A DNA stretch of 64,000 nt, taken from contig NZ_FNQM01000016.1 in NCBI RefSeq assembly GCF_900107585.1, positions 1-64,000 of the forward strand. Direction: 5' to 3'. The DNA is from Rubrimonas cliftonensis. Its GTDB lineage: Bacteria; Pseudomonadota; Alphaproteobacteria; Rhodobacterales; Rhodobacteraceae. Shown here one piece after another: positions 19,693 to 34,656 of this stretch (position 1 is the stretch's first letter; every line of letters begins with the position of its first letter). Under the pieces are notes generated by a model. The model had not been told where the DNA came from and did not search any database. It saw nothing but the letters and a program-made list of their open reading frames with translations. A program made the position numbers and the translations under genes.

Positions 19693-21924
19693 ATGAGCGG
19701 CGGGCCCAGCGTCGCGGTCGCCCTGCCGGTGCCGGTGGACCGCCTGTTCGACTACGCCGCGCCGGCCGACCTCTTTCCGGGCGGTCCGCCGCCGCCGGGC
19801 GCGCTGGTCGAGGCGCCGCTCGGCTCGGGGCGGACGGTGGGCGTCGTCTGGGGCCCCGGAGGCGCGTCATGGGGCGGCGCCTCGGATCCGCCGGCGGCGC
19901 TGAAGCCGCTGATCCGCGCGCTGGAGGCCCCGCCGCTTCCCGAGCCCCTGCGCGCCTTCATCGCCCGCGCCGCCGACTACACGCTGACGCCGATCGGCAT
20001 GATGGCGCGGCTGGCCTGCCGCGCGCCGGGCCTCGGCGAGCCCGCGCCGGAGCGGGCGGTGCTGCGCCTCGGCCCCGGCGCGCCCGACCGGATGACGCCG
20101 GCGCGGGCGCGGGTGCTGGACGTGCTGGCGGCCCTGGGCGGGGCGGGCCTGAGCCCCGGCGATCTGGCGCGCGAGGCCGGCGTCTCGGCCTCGGTCGCCG
20201 CGGGGCTGGAGGCCTGCGGCGCGCTGCTGCGCGAGAGCGCCCCGCGCGACGCGCCCTATCCGGCGCTCGACCCCGAAGCGGCGCCCGCCGCGCTCTCGCC
20301 CGCGCAGGCGGCGGCGGCGCTGGCGGCGCGCGCGGCGGTGGCGCAGGCGGCTGCGGCGCAGCCGGGCGCCGGCGGCTTCTCGACGACGCTGCTGCAGGGC
20401 GTGACCGGCTCTGGCAAGACCGAGGTGTATCTGGAGGCGGTGGCCGAGGCGCTGGCGCGGGGCCGGCAGGCGCTGGTGATGCTGCCCGAGATCGCGCTGA
20501 CCGCGGCCTTCCTCGACCGCCTGGCGGCGCGATTCGGCGCAGCCCCCGCCGCCTGGCACTCCGGCGTTTCGGGCGCAGAGCGGCGGCGACTGTGGCGCGC
20601 GGCCGCCTCGGGCGCGGCGCAGGTGGTGATCGGCGCGCGGTCGGCGCTGTTCCTGCCCTTCGCTCGGCTGGGGCTGATCGTGGTGGATGAGGAGCACGAG
20701 GGCGCCTACAAGCAGGAGGACGGCGCGCTCTACCACGCCCGCGACATGGCGGTGCTGCGCGCCTCCTGCGAGGGCGCGGCGGCGCTGCTGGCCTCGGCGA
20801 CGCCCTCGCTGGAGAGCTGGGTGAACGCCGAGACCGGGCGCTATCGCCGCCTGACCCTGCCGGACCGCTACGGCCCCGCGACGCTGCCGCGGCTCGCGGC
20901 GGTGGACCTGCGCCGCGACGGGCCGGCGCGGGGCCGCTGGATCGCGCCGCCCTTGGCGAAGGCGACAGCGGAGCGGCTGGCGGCCGGCGAGCAGACGCTG
21001 CTGTTTCTCAACCGCCGCGGCTATGCGCCGCTGACCGTGTGCCGGGCCTGCGGGCATTTCTTCGAGTGCCCCGACTGCGACGCGCGGCTGGTGGAGCATC
21101 GCCTGCGCGGAAAGCTCGTCTGCCACCAGTGCGGCCACGCGGAGCCGCAGCCCGCCGCCTGCCCGTCCTGCGGCGCGGCGGACCGGCTGGCGGCGACGGG
21201 GCCGGGGGTGGAGCGGCTGGCCGAGGAGGCGGCGGCGCTGTTTCCGCAGGCGCGGGTGGCGCTGCTGTCGTCCGACACCGCGGCGGGGCCGGCGGCCCTG
21301 CGCGCGCAGATCGAGGAGATCGCCGGCGGCGGGGCCGACGTGATCATCGGTACGCAGCTCGTCGCCAAGGGCCACAACTTTCCGCTGCTGACGCTGGTGG
21401 GGGTGATCGACGCCGATCTCGGGTTGGCCAACGGCGACCTGCGCGCGGCGGAGCGCACCTTCCAGCTCATCCGCCAGGTGTCCGGCCGGGCCGGGCGGGC
21501 GGAGCGGCCCGGGCTGGCGCTGATCCAGACCGCGGCGCCGGAGCACCCGGTGATCCGGGCGATCCTCGCCGGCGACGAGGAGGGGTTCCTGCGGCGCGAG
21601 GCGGCGGAGCGTCAGGCGGCGGGCAGCCCGCCCTTCGGGCGCATGGCGGCGGCGATTCTCTCGGGGCCGGACGAGGCGAAGACCTGGGAGGCCGCGCGCG
21701 CCCTCGCGCGGGCCGGCGGCCCGCTGGAGGCCGTCGGCGCGCGGCTGTTCGGCCCGGCGCCGGCGCCGGTCGCGCGCATCCGCGGCCGGTTCCGCGTGCG
21801 GCTTCTGGTCAAGGCGCCGCGGACGGCGCCGCTGCAGCCGGCCCTGCGCGCCTGGATCGCCGCGGCGCCGCCGCGCGGCGGCGTGCGGCTGGCCGTCGAC
21901 GTGGACCCGCAGAGCTTTCTCTGA
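19693..21924 (+). CDS. priA: primosomal protein N' (PriA helicase)
   Basis: The protein has 743 residues. PriA is a 3'-5' superfamily 2 DNA helicase that recognises stalled forks and reloads DnaB. The N-terminal 3'-DNA-binding domain begins [16 protein letters not shown]. Helicase motifs are [11 protein letters not shown] (motif I), [10 protein letters not shown] (motif II) and the later [20 protein letters not shown] and [14 protein letters not shown]. The zinc region has paired cysteines: [13 protein letters not shown], then CHQCGH and CPSCG. The ATG at 19693 was chosen; a GTG two codons upstream is equally in frame. Divergent from tal. Confidence 0.95.
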   Translation: MSGGPSVAVALPVPVDRLFDYAAPADLFPGGPPPPGALVEAPLGSGRTVGVVWGPGGASWGGASDPPAALKPLIRALEAPPLPEPLRAFIARAADYTLTPIGMMARLACRAPGLGEPAPERAVLRLGPGAPDRMTPARARVLDVLAALGGAGLSPGDLAREAGVSASVAAGLEACGALLRESAPRDAPYPALDPEAAPAALSPAQAAAALAARAAVAQAAAAQPGAGGFSTTLLQGVTGSGKTEVYLEAVAEALARGRQALVMLPEIALTAAFLDRLAARFGAAPAAWHSGVSGAERRRLWRAAASGAAQVVIGARSALFLPFARLGLIVVDEEHEGAYKQEDGALYHARDMAVLRASCEGAAALLASATPSLESWVNAETGRYRRLTLPDRYGPATLPRLAAVDLRRDGPARGRWIAPPLAKATAERLAAGEQTLLFLNRRGYAPLTVCRACGHFFECPDCDARLVEHRLRGKLVCHQCGHAEPQPAACPSCGAADRLAATGPGVERLAEEAAALFPQARVALLSSDTAAGPAALRAQIEEIAGGGADVIIGTQLVAKGHNFPLLTLVGVIDADLGLANGDLRAAERTFQLIRQVSGRAGRAERPGLALIQTAAPEHPVIRAILAGDEEGFLRREAAERQAAGSPPFGRMAAAILSGPDEAKTWEAARALARAGGPLEAVGARLFGPAPAPVARIRGRFRVRLLVKAPRTAPLQPALRAWIAAAPPRGGVRLAVDVDPQSFL

Positions 21925-22152
21925 TGGCGCGCGGCCCCTGAGGCGGCGCGCGGTCGCCGCCGGGGCGGGGCTGCGGGCGGGAGCGGGGGAGTGGCGGGTT
22001 GCACGTCCGAGTTGCGCATGGGGCGTCGCGCCGCCTGGCCGGACCGCAGGGAGGTTCCGCCGCGAGGCGCCCCGGCGCCGCGGCCCGGCGCATGCGGGAG
22101 GGCGTCGCGCCGCAATTATCGCGGTCCATGGCGCCGCAGGTGCGAGGTCGTG

Positions 22153-22179
22153 TTGCGTTCCGCCGAAAGCCTGTGCTAG
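22153..22179 (+). promoter_or_regulatory. possible promoter of the atp operon
   Basis: The 352-base gap between priA and atpH contains no convincing gene. Within it, TTGCGT at 22153-22158 and TGCTAG at 22174-22179 are spaced 15 bases (17 if CTAGCC is taken as the -10). This is a weak sigma-70-like arrangement about 98 bases before the atpH GTG. CTAG is scarce in this DNA, which adds modest support. The rest of the gap is GC-rich with nothing else recognisable. Confidence 0.3.
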
Positions 22180-22276
22180 CCACCGGCCATCGCCGGGGCT
22201 GACGCTCTGGCGTTTTTCCTGCGCAGGGTCGGGACTTCTCCGGCCAGGCGTTCCGAGTCCAGCCAGAGGGTGGTCC

Positions 22277-24375
<2,099 letters not shown>

Positions 24376-24406
24376 TCCGTCAGCACGACCTCGGGAGACG
24401 CGGCGC

Positions 24407-26717
<2,311 letters not shown>

Positions 26718-26731
26718 GGGGCGGATTGATC

Positions 26732-27127
26732 ATGGCGAGCATCAAGGTCGATCTCGTGTCGCCGGAGCGCATGCTCGCCTCCGTCGACGCCGACATGGCG
26801 CAGCTTCCCGGCATGATGGGCGAGTTCACCGCCCTGCCGGGGCACGCGCCCTTCCTCTCCACCCTGCGGCCGGGGATCGTCGCGATCCACGCCGGCGGCA
26901 AGGCCGACGAGTATTTCGTGACGGGCGGCTTCGCCGAGGTCTCGCAGGAGGCGGTCTCGGTGCTCGCCGAACAGGCGGTGCCGAAGGGTGAGCTGACGCG
27001 CGCGTTCCTCGACGAGCGGCTCTCCGAGGCCGAGGCCGCGCTTGCGGCGGCACCGGAGGCTGGCAAGGCCGCAGCGGCGCTGCTGGTCAACGACTACCGC
27101 ACCGCGCTGCAGGCCCACGGGGCCTGA
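26732..27127 (+). CDS. atpC: F1FO ATP synthase epsilon subunit
   Basis: The protein has 131 residues from the ATG at 26732, with AAGGGG about 10 bases upstream; a TTG two codons earlier is possible. The epsilon subunit binds gamma and regulates rotation. Family features are VDLVSPERMLASVDADMAQL, PGMMGEFTALPGHAPFLSTL, GGKADEYFVTGGFAEV and a C-terminal helical region (DERLSEAEAALAAAPEAGKA). Last gene of atpHAGDC; only 8 bases of non-coding sequence follow atpD in the longer reading. Confidence 0.95.
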   Translation: MASIKVDLVSPERMLASVDADMAQLPGMMGEFTALPGHAPFLSTLRPGIVAIHAGGKADEYFVTGGFAEVSQEAVSVLAEQAVPKGELTRAFLDERLSEAEAALAAAPEAGKAAAALLVNDYRTALQAHGA

Positions 27128-27149
27128 CGGACCGCGGGAGCCGGGGAAA

Positions 27150-27380
27150 GTGCACCCGCGCTACGCCCCGGCGCTGTTCGGGCTCCTGCTCTCGGGGCTG
27201 ATGTCGCTGATCGTCTCCGGCGTCGCGACGGCGCGGGCGGCGGGTCTGTCGGAGGCGTTTCCGCAGTTGTGGCTCGCGTCATGGCTGATGAGCTGGAGCG
27301 TCGCCTTTCCCGTCGTGCTGGTCGTAGCCCCGCTCGTGCGCCGCCTCGTCGCGCGGTTGACGCGGGCGCCGGAAGGCTGA
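27150..27380 (+). CDS. DUF2798 family small membrane protein
   Basis: The protein has 76 residues from a GTG at 27150 with GGGGAAA just upstream. It matches the DUF2798 pattern: HPRYAPALFGLLLSGLMSLI, VSGVATARAAGL, LWLASWLMSWSVAFPVVLVV and APLVRRLVARL. Two transmembrane segments span residues 6-25 and 40-63. It follows atpC by 22 bases on the same strand and may be cotranscribed with the atp operon. The function of DUF2798 is unknown. Confidence 0.8.
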   Translation: MHPRYAPALFGLLLSGLMSLIVSGVATARAAGLSEAFPQLWLASWLMSWSVAFPVVLVVAPLVRRLVARLTRAPEG

Positions 27381-27475
27381 GCCCTCACGGCCTGTCGCGG
27401 CTGCGGCCGCCTGCGGCCGACCGGCTTTGAGCCCCGATGGAACGACGACTTCGACGCCGGTCGCGCCGGACGGAG

Positions 27476-28099
27476 CTATACGTCGCTCACCACGCGGAAG
27501 GTGAGGTTGAGCCGCCCGCCGCCGGCCAGCAGCCGCGAGGTGCCGAAGCGGATGCGGTCGACCCCGTGATAGGCGAGCCGCGCCGCGCCGCCCATCACCG
27601 CGACGTCGCCGCTCTCCAGCCAGAGCGAGGCGGTGGCGTCCTCCCGCCGCGGCCCGCCGACGCGGAAGAGGCCGGGGTCGCCGAGCGAGACCGAGACGAC
27701 GGGCGCCTCATAGGCGTTCTCGTTGGCGTCGCGGTGAAGGCCCATGCGGGCGCCCTCGCCGTACCAGTTGACGAGCATGCTGTCCGGGTCGCCCGCCCAG
27801 CCCGAGACGGCGCGCCAGACGGCCAGCGCGGGTTCGGGGATGGCGGGCCAGGGGCGCCCCGTCTCGGGATGCTCCGTCGCGTAGCGGTAGCGGCCGCCGG
27901 AGACGATCCAGCCGACGCGGCCGGCCGAGGTCATACGCACGGTCATGGGCTTGCCCCAAGGCGTGACAGGGCGCAGCAGCGGGGCCTCCGCCGCGACGCC
28001 GCGCACGGCGGCCACCAGCGCCTCCTGGGCTTCCGGCGCGAGCAGACCGCGCCAGACGGCGACGCCCTTGAGGTCCAGCGGAGCGAGGGGGCAGGCCAT
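27476..28099 (-). CDS. alkB: alkylated DNA/RNA repair dioxygenase AlkB
   Basis: The protein has 207 residues from the internal ATG at 28099. The frame is open to 28210, but the extension is unlike AlkB and would cover the dnaK leader. AlkB is an Fe(II)/2-oxoglutarate dioxygenase that removes methyl lesions such as 1-methyladenine and 3-methylcytosine. Metal ligands are H122 and D124 (GLHRDANE) and H178 (AYHGVDRI); 2-oxoglutarate-binding arginines are R196 and R202 (RLNLTFR). WVVSGG- and GYRYS-like segments appear as WIVSGGRYRYA, and MLVNWYGEGARMG is the conserved NxY region. Divergent from dnaK. Confidence 0.9.
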   Translation of the reverse strand: MACPLAPLDLKGVAVWRGLLAPEAQEALVAAVRGVAAEAPLLRPVTPWGKPMTVRMTSAGRVGWIVSGGRYRYATEHPETGRPWPAIPEPALAVWRAVSGWAGDPDSMLVNWYGEGARMGLHRDANENAYEAPVVSVSLGDPGLFRVGGPRREDATASLWLESGDVAVMGGAARLAYHGVDRIRFGTSRLLAGGGRLNLTFRVVSDV

Positions 28100-28185
28100 G
28101 GCGCGACCATGCCGGCGCGCTCCCCAACCTTCAAGCCCGGCGCCGAAAACCGGTGCAATCTGCGGCGATTGAGGGGCCTCGCGCG

Positions 28186-28217
28186 CTTGCGGCTCGCTGG
28201 GCCGCGCCATATATCCG
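28186..28217 (+). promoter_or_regulatory. candidate sigma-32 heat-shock promoter of dnaK
   Basis: CTTGCG at 28186-28191 is followed after 13 bases by CGCCATAT at 28205-28212, close to the heat-shock consensus CTTGAA-N13..17-CCCCATxT. It lies about 105 bases before the dnaK ATG, in the alkB-dnaK divergent gap. No CIRCE inverted repeat was seen, so RpoH control is the simpler model. This is motif matching by eye. Confidence 0.5.
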
Positions 28218-28319
28218 CGACAGCTTCGCGAAGGCCGGCCGGCCGCCGGTCTTCAGGGATGAGCGTCGGAGGCCGCGCCTGAGGCTCCGGCGCCGCAATC
28301 GCCACTGGGAGAGCATTTC

Positions 28320-30230
<1,911 letters not shown>

Positions 30231-30256
30231 GCCCAGCGCCCCACTGACGGCCCACA

Positions 30257-30285
30257 GGCGGCCCCGTCCCCAGGACGGGGCCGCC
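30257..30285 (+). terminator. 13-bp hairpin between dnaK and dnaJ
   Basis: GGCGGCCCCGTCC and GGACGGGGCCGCC form a perfect 13-bp stem with a 3-base loop (CCA), starting 27 bases after the dnaK stop. There is no T run after it, so it may be a partial terminator or an mRNA-stabilising structure that sets a higher DnaK than DnaJ level. Confidence 0.6.
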
Positions 30286-30319
30286 GACCGTGAGGCCCCA
30301 AGGCATCGAGTGAGGACAG

Positions 30320-31471
30320 ATGGCGCAACGCGACTTCTATGACGTTCTGGGCGTGTCCCGCACGGCGTCGGACGAGGACATCAAGAAGGCCTACCGCAAG
30401 CTCGCCAAGGAGCTCCACCCCGACCGCAACGCGGACGACCCGACGGCCGAGGCGAAGTTCAAGGACGCCAACGCCGCCTACGAGGTGCTGCGCGACAAGG
30501 ACAAGCGCGCCGCCTATGACAGGTTCGGCCACGCCGCGTTCGAAGGCGGCATGGGCGGCGCGCGCGGCCAGCAGGCGGGCCCGGGCGGGGCCGACTTCGC
30601 CTCCGCCTTCTCCGACGTGTTCGACGACCTGTTCGGCGAGTTCACCGGCCAGCGCCGCAGCGGCCCCGGCGCCGGGCAGCGCCGGGCGCGGGGCGCGGAC
30701 CTGCGCTACAACCTCTCGATCTCGCTGGAGGAGGCCTTCAACGGCAAGCAGACCACGATCACCGTGCCCGGCTCGGTCGCCTGCGCCTCCTGCGAGGGCA
30801 CCGGCAGCGAGGGCGCCGCGCAGCCGCAGACCTGCCCGACCTGTCAGGGCATGGGCAAGGTTCGCGCGCAGCAGGGCTTCTTCACGATCGAGCGCGCCTG
30901 CCCGACCTGCGGCGGCCGCGGCCAGATCGTGAAGAACCCCTGCTCGTCCTGCGCCGGCGCGGGTCGCGTGCGCAAGGACCGCTCGCTGCAGGTGCAGATC
31001 CCGATGGGCGTGGAGGACGGCACGCGCATCCGCCTGGCCGGCGAGGGCGAGGCGGGCCTGCGCGGCGGGCCGCCGGGCGACCTCTACATCTTCATCGAGA
31101 TCGCGGCGCACCGCCTGTTCACCCGCGAGGGGATGGACCTGCACTGCCGCATCCCGGTGCCGATGACGACCGCCGCGCTCGGCGGCGAGATCGAGGCGCC
31201 GACGCTGGACGGCGGCCGCAGCCGGGTGAAGATCCCGGCCGGCTCCCAGTCGGGCAAGCAGCTCAGGCTGCGGGGCAAGGGGATGCCGCAGCTGCGCGGC
31301 GGGCGCTATGGCGACCTCTATCTCGAACTGCTGATCGAGACGCCGGTGAACCTGTCGACGCGCCAGAAGGAACTGCTCGCGGAGTTCGAGAAGTCGGGCG
31401 GCGACAACTCTCCCGACAGCAAGGACTTCTTCAGCAAGGTCAAGGATTTCTGGGACGGGATGCGCGGCTGA
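30320..31471 (+). CDS. dnaJ: chaperone DnaJ (Hsp40)
   Basis: The protein has 383 residues. DnaJ delivers substrates to DnaK and stimulates its ATPase. It is a complete class A J-protein: J domain with HPD at 33-35 (KELHPDRN), a Gly/Phe-rich region (about 75-115), four CxxCxG zinc motifs ([32 protein letters not shown]), and the C-terminal peptide-binding domains ending in FWDGMRG. The start at [17 protein letters not shown] has the family N-terminus. Second gene of the dnaKJ unit, with a structured 3' end. Confidence 0.98.
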   Translation: MAQRDFYDVLGVSRTASDEDIKKAYRKLAKELHPDRNADDPTAEAKFKDANAAYEVLRDKDKRAAYDRFGHAAFEGGMGGARGQQAGPGGADFASAFSDVFDDLFGEFTGQRRSGPGAGQRRARGADLRYNLSISLEEAFNGKQTTITVPGSVACASCEGTGSEGAAQPQTCPTCQGMGKVRAQQGFFTIERACPTCGGRGQIVKNPCSSCAGAGRVRKDRSLQVQIPMGVEDGTRIRLAGEGEAGLRGGPPGDLYIFIEIAAHRLFTREGMDLHCRIPVPMTTAALGGEIEAPTLDGGRSRVKIPAGSQSGKQLRLRGKGMPQLRGGRYGDLYLELLIETPVNLSTRQKELLAEFEKSGGDNSPDSKDFFSKVKDFWDGMRG

Positions 31472-31488
31472 GGCGCGCATCCCGTCCC
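31452..31488 (+). terminator. 15-bp hairpin at the dnaJ 3' end
   Basis: GGGACGGGATGCGCG (31452-31466) pairs perfectly with CGCGCATCCCGTCCC (31474-31488). The dnaJ TGA lies in the 7-base loop. No T run follows directly, and a second hairpin comes right after it. Together they probably end the dnaKJ transcript. Confidence 0.6.
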
Positions 31489-31492
31489 GGCG

Positions 31493-31522
31493 CGCCGCAC
31501 GGCCTGTCTGCGCCGTGCGGCG
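31493..31522 (+). terminator. second hairpin after dnaJ
   Basis: CGCCGCACGGC and GCCGTGCGGCG form a perfect 11-bp stem with an 8-base loop, followed by TT. It is in tandem with the preceding 15-bp hairpin, in the convergent gap between dnaJ and sspB, and could act in both directions. Confidence 0.55.
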
Positions 31523-31581
31523 TTCGTCCGCAATCCGTGCGGCAGCGAGTCCGTGAACGGCGTCGATCCGGGTGCGTCAGC

Positions 31582-32073
31582 TCAGCGCTTGCGGAAGGTG
31601 TCGAGGCGGACGACTTCGGCCTCGCCGCTGGTGGGGCGATCCGCGCCCGGGCCGCCTGGCGTGGGGCGCGGGCCGGGACGCTCGGGGCCGCCGTCGCCGT
31701 CGCCCCCTTCCTGGCTTTCGGATTCGTCGAATCGCAGGCCGAAATTCTCGCTGGGGTCGGCGAAGGTCGTCACCGCGTCGAACGGCACGACAAGCGTCGC
31801 GAGGCGATCGGCGAAGCTGAGCGTGACCGAGAAGCGGTCGGATGCGACGGCGAGATCCGAGAACTCGTGCTGGAGCACGATGGAGAGTTCCTCGGGATAC
31901 TGCGCCTTGAGCCACTCCGGCACGTCCACGCCTGGATGTGTCGTGGAGAAGGTGATGAAGAAGTGGTGCCCGCCGGGCAGACCCCGGCGCGCGACGACGC
32001 CCAGCACCTCGGCCATCAGGCCGCGCATCGCCCGCTGCATCAGTCTGCCGTAATTGAAACCGCTCACGGCCAT
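31582..32073 (-). CDS. sspB: ClpXP adaptor protein SspB (alpha-type)
   Basis: The protein has 163 residues from the ATG at 32073, which has GGAGGG upstream; an earlier in-frame start exists at 32103. SspB binds ssrA-tagged proteins and tethers them to ClpX for degradation. The folded domain (about 5-115) shows MRGLMAEVLGVVARRGLPGG, HHFFITFSTTHPGVDVPEWL, YPEELSIVLQHEFSDLAV and DRLATLVVPFDAVTTFADPS. A flexible Pro/Gly/Asp-rich linker follows, then EVVRLDTFRKR, which fits the ClpX-binding tail. The tmRNA gene producing the matching tag lies just upstream on the same strand. Confidence 0.9.
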   Translation of the reverse strand: MAVSGFNYGRLMQRAMRGLMAEVLGVVARRGLPGGHHFFITFSTTHPGVDVPEWLKAQYPEELSIVLQHEFSDLAVASDRFSVTLSFADRLATLVVPFDAVTTFADPSENFGLRFDESESQEGGDGDGGPERPGPRPTPGGPGADRPTSGEAEVVRLDTFRKR

Positions 32074-32189
32074 CGCCACTCGCCCTCCATCTGGGCTGAC
32101 CATAGCCGATTCTGGCGGGGGCGGAAGATGCCCAGCGCGGTTCGTGCGGCGGTTGCTTGGGGAAAGTGCCGGCTTCTGTTGCCAGGCGC

Positions 32190-32470
32190 CGGCGGCCCCG
32201 CCTGAAGCGGCTAAGCCTCAGGACTTCAGAGTAGGTTTGGGCGCTGCATTACGCAGCGACGGCCACCTGAGCACGGTTGTCATTGGCAACTGTACTTTTC
32301 GATCCGATAACGGCGAATCCCACCGAGCGAAAGCATAACGCCTTTACACGTCCGTCGATCCTGTTTCGGCCCCATTCCCGCCAATGAACGGGTGTTGGTG
32401 GAGCCGCCGGGTACCGCCCCCGGGTCCGAACCGCTTATTCCGCGCGCGTTTATCGCCATAGTCCCGTTGC
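32190..32470 (-). ncRNA. ssrA: transfer-messenger RNA, circularly permuted two-piece form
   Basis: Reading the minus strand, the acceptor piece comes first and ends CGGCTCC-A-CCA at 32396. A 22-base spacer follows, then the coding piece begins GGGGCCGAAACAGGATCGAC at 32373. GGGGCCG pairs with CGGCTCC over 7 bp including a G3-U wobble, the alanine identity element. The tag frame at 32287-32252 reads GCC AAT GAC AAC CGT GCT, then CAG GTG GCC GTC GCT GCG, then TAA (32251-32249), giving ANDNRAQVAVAA. This is the order known for alphaproteobacterial permuted tmRNA, which is cut into two chains. CCGGG/CCCGG forms the T-arm stem. The outer ends given here are approximate. Confidence 0.9.
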
Positions 32471-32668
32471 CGGAACACGACGAACATAGGCGCGCCGGGC
32501 GCGCTTGTGAAGTAGGCGCGGGCCTGTCCGCCGAAGGTTTCCCGCCCGGCGCCACGGGGGCCGGGCGGCCGTGCGCCACAATCCGTCGCGCCGCGTCGCT
32601 TGGTTCTTTGCGGCCGGCGCGCGGGCGGTCTATCACGACGCGCAGCACAGCTTATCGGAGAGGCGAAC

Positions 32669-33667
32669 ATGGCCGCAGCCGCAGAACTCGACGACGCGCC
32701 GATCGTGACGATCTTCGGCGGCTCCGGCTTCGTCGGCCGCTATGTCGCGCAGACCATGGCTCGCCGGGGCTGGCGCGTCCGCGTGGCGGTGCGCCGGCCG
32801 AACGAGGCGCTGTTCGTGAAGCCCTACGGCGTGGTCGGGCAGGTTGCGCCGATCCAGGCCAACATCCGCGACGACGCCTCCTGCGCGCGGGCGCTGGAGG
32901 GCGCGACGGCGGCGGTCTACAGCGTCGGCGTGCTCTACAACGCCGGGGCCAACACCTTCGAGGCGGTGCAGGCGGAGGGGCCCGCGCGCGTCTCCCGGCT
33001 GGCCGCGGAACTCGGGGTGAAGCGGCTGGCGCTGGTGTCGGCCATCGGCGCCGACGCGGGTTCGCCGAGCGCCTATGCGCGCAGCAAGGCGGCGGGCGAG
33101 GGGGCGACGGCGGAGTCGTTCCCGTCGGCGACGATGCTGCGGCCGTCCATCGTGTTCGGGGCGGAGGACGCGTTCTTCAACCGGTTCGCCGCGATGGCGA
33201 AGATCTCTCCGGTTATCCCCCTGGTCGGCGGCGCGACGCGGTTCCAGCCGGTCTATGTGCAGGACGTCGCCGACGCGGTGGCGGCGGCGGCGACCGGCGC
33301 GGCGCAGGCGGGCGTCTATGAACTCGGCGGGCCGCGCATCGCGACCTTCCGTGAACTGATCGAGCTTATGCTGCGCATCATCCGCCGCAAGCGGATGATC
33401 GTGGACCTGCCGATCCCGCTGGCGAAGCTGCAGGGAGCGGTGCTGCAGAACCTCGCATTGGTCGGCCTCGAGCCGCCGATCACCAAGGACCAGGTGCTGC
33501 AGCTTTCGCGCGACAACGTGGCGGCCGAAGGCGCACGCGGCCTCGGCGATCTCGGCGTGTCGCCCACGGCCATGGAGGCGGTGCTGGAGAGCTACCTCTA
33601 CGCCTATCGGCCCTACGGCCAGTACAGCAGGATCACCGAGGACGCGCCGGGCGGCCCGGGGCGCTGA
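32669..33667 (+). CDS. atypical SDR, complex I NDUFA9-like NAD(P)-binding protein
   Basis: The protein has 332 residues from the ATG at 32669, with GGAGAGG upstream. The N-terminal dinucleotide-binding motif is TIFGGSGFVGRYVAQTMARR. RVRVAVRRPNEALFVKPYG, SVGVLYNAGANTFEAVQAEG, LVSAIGADAGSPSAYARSKA and MLRPSIVFGAEDAFFNRFA follow the pattern of the 39-kDa complex I-associated SDR_a5 family, in which the Tyr/Lys catalytic pair (YARSK) remains. In mitochondria the homologue is an accessory complex I subunit; the bacterial protein's role is less clear. It stands alone, convergent with uppP. Confidence 0.85.
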   Translation: MAAAAELDDAPIVTIFGGSGFVGRYVAQTMARRGWRVRVAVRRPNEALFVKPYGVVGQVAPIQANIRDDASCARALEGATAAVYSVGVLYNAGANTFEAVQAEGPARVSRLAAELGVKRLALVSAIGADAGSPSAYARSKAAGEGATAESFPSATMLRPSIVFGAEDAFFNRFAAMAKISPVIPLVGGATRFQPVYVQDVADAVAAAATGAAQAGVYELGGPRIATFRELIELMLRIIRRKRMIVDLPIPLAKLQGAVLQNLALVGLEPPITKDQVLQLSRDNVAAEGARGLGDLGVSPTAMEAVLESYLYAYRPYGQYSRITEDAPGGPGR

Positions 33668-33681
33668 GAAGGGGGCGCCCG

Positions 33682-34485
33682 TCAGCCATAGGCAACCCAC
33701 AGCAGCGCCGCGCCGAGGGCGAGGCGGTAGAGCACGAAGGGCGTCATCGACCAGGTGCGCAGCATCCGCATCAGGAAGATGAGGGTCACGAGCGCGGCGG
33801 CGAAGCTGAGAACGCCGGCGATGACGGCGTCGAGACCGAGCGTGGCGTCGCCGGACTCCACGATCTTCACGCCGGTGTAGGCGCCGACCGCGATGGTGGC
33901 GGGGATCGACATGAGCATCGCGAGCCGGGCCGACTCGATCCGCCCGAAGCCGAGCGCGCGCGCGGCGGTGTAGGTGACGCCCGAGCGGGAGGTGCCCGGC
34001 AGCAGCGATAGCGCCTGCGCCAGTCCCATCGCCATCGCGTCGGGCAGGCGCCAGCCCCAGAACTCCCGCTTCATCGGGGCGAACTGGTCGGCGAGCCAGA
34101 GCGCAGCTGCCCAGATCAGCGTGGTCCAGGCGATGAGTTCGACAGACCGCAGGGCGTCGGCGAGGTCGAGCGCCGCGATGGCGGCGCCGACGATCACCAC
34201 CGGAACCGTCGCGACCGCGAGCAGCCATGCGAGCCGCGCCTCGTCGGCCTTCCAGTCGCCGCGCAGCAGCAGCAGCGTTCCCCGCAGCAGCGCGGCGGTC
34301 TCGCTACGGAAATAGAGCACCACGGCCGCGAGCGTGCCGACATGCACCGCGCCGTCGATCATCAGGCCCTGATCATGTTCGCCGGTGAGCGCGGGGAATA
34401 GGATCAGGTGCGCTGACGAACTGATCGGCAGGAATTCGGTAATCCCTTGAATCACGGCGAGAATCGAGAGTGTCAGGAGGGTCAT
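33682..34485 (-). CDS. uppP: undecaprenyl-diphosphatase (UppP/BacA)
   Basis: The protein has 267 residues, the typical length. It is an integral membrane enzyme that recycles undecaprenyl pyrophosphate to the monophosphate carrier for peptidoglycan and other envelope polymers. The two active-site regions are present: QGITEFLPISSSAHL near the N-terminus and LSLLPGTSRSGVTYTAARAL near residue 165. About eight hydrophobic spans are visible. It is divergent from gltD across a 171-base, relatively AT-rich gap. Confidence 0.95.
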   Translation of the reverse strand: MTLLTLSILAVIQGITEFLPISSSAHLILFPALTGEHDQGLMIDGAVHVGTLAAVVLYFRSETAALLRGTLLLLRGDWKADEARLAWLLAVATVPVVIVGAAIAALDLADALRSVELIAWTTLIWAAALWLADQFAPMKREFWGWRLPDAMAMGLAQALSLLPGTSRSGVTYTAARALGFGRIESARLAMLMSIPATIAVGAYTGVKIVESGDATLGLDAVIAGVLSFAAALVTLIFLMRMLRTWSMTPFVLYRLALGAALLWVAYG

Positions 34486-34580
34486 GGGGCACCGGTGGTG
34501 GATATAAGAGGCAGTATTGCTGACATTATTTTTGCGAAGGCGAGCCCGACGATCCGCCGCGAAGGCGGCGACAGGGCATA

Positions 34581-34603
34581 AAAAGTCAACACTGCTGACT
34601 TTT
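34581..34603. promoter_or_regulatory. palindromic operator candidate between uppP and gltD
   Basis: AAAAGTCA and TGACTTTT form a perfect 8-bp inverted repeat spaced by 7 bases, 53 bases before the gltD ATG. TGCTGAC in its right half recurs at 34518-34524, giving a direct repeat 75 bases apart. The symmetry and AT-richness suggest a regulator-binding site. A hairpin in the leader is the alternative. Confidence 0.45.
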
Positions 34604-34656
34604 CATGAGGGGCATGCTGGAGTATCAGGCGCAGGAGGCTCAGGGGGAGGTTCGGC

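Noticed and set aside
28100-28210. N-terminal extension of alkB to 28210
   Set aside because: The added 37 residues do not resemble AlkB and would overlap the dnaK promoter region; the start at 28099 gives normal family length.
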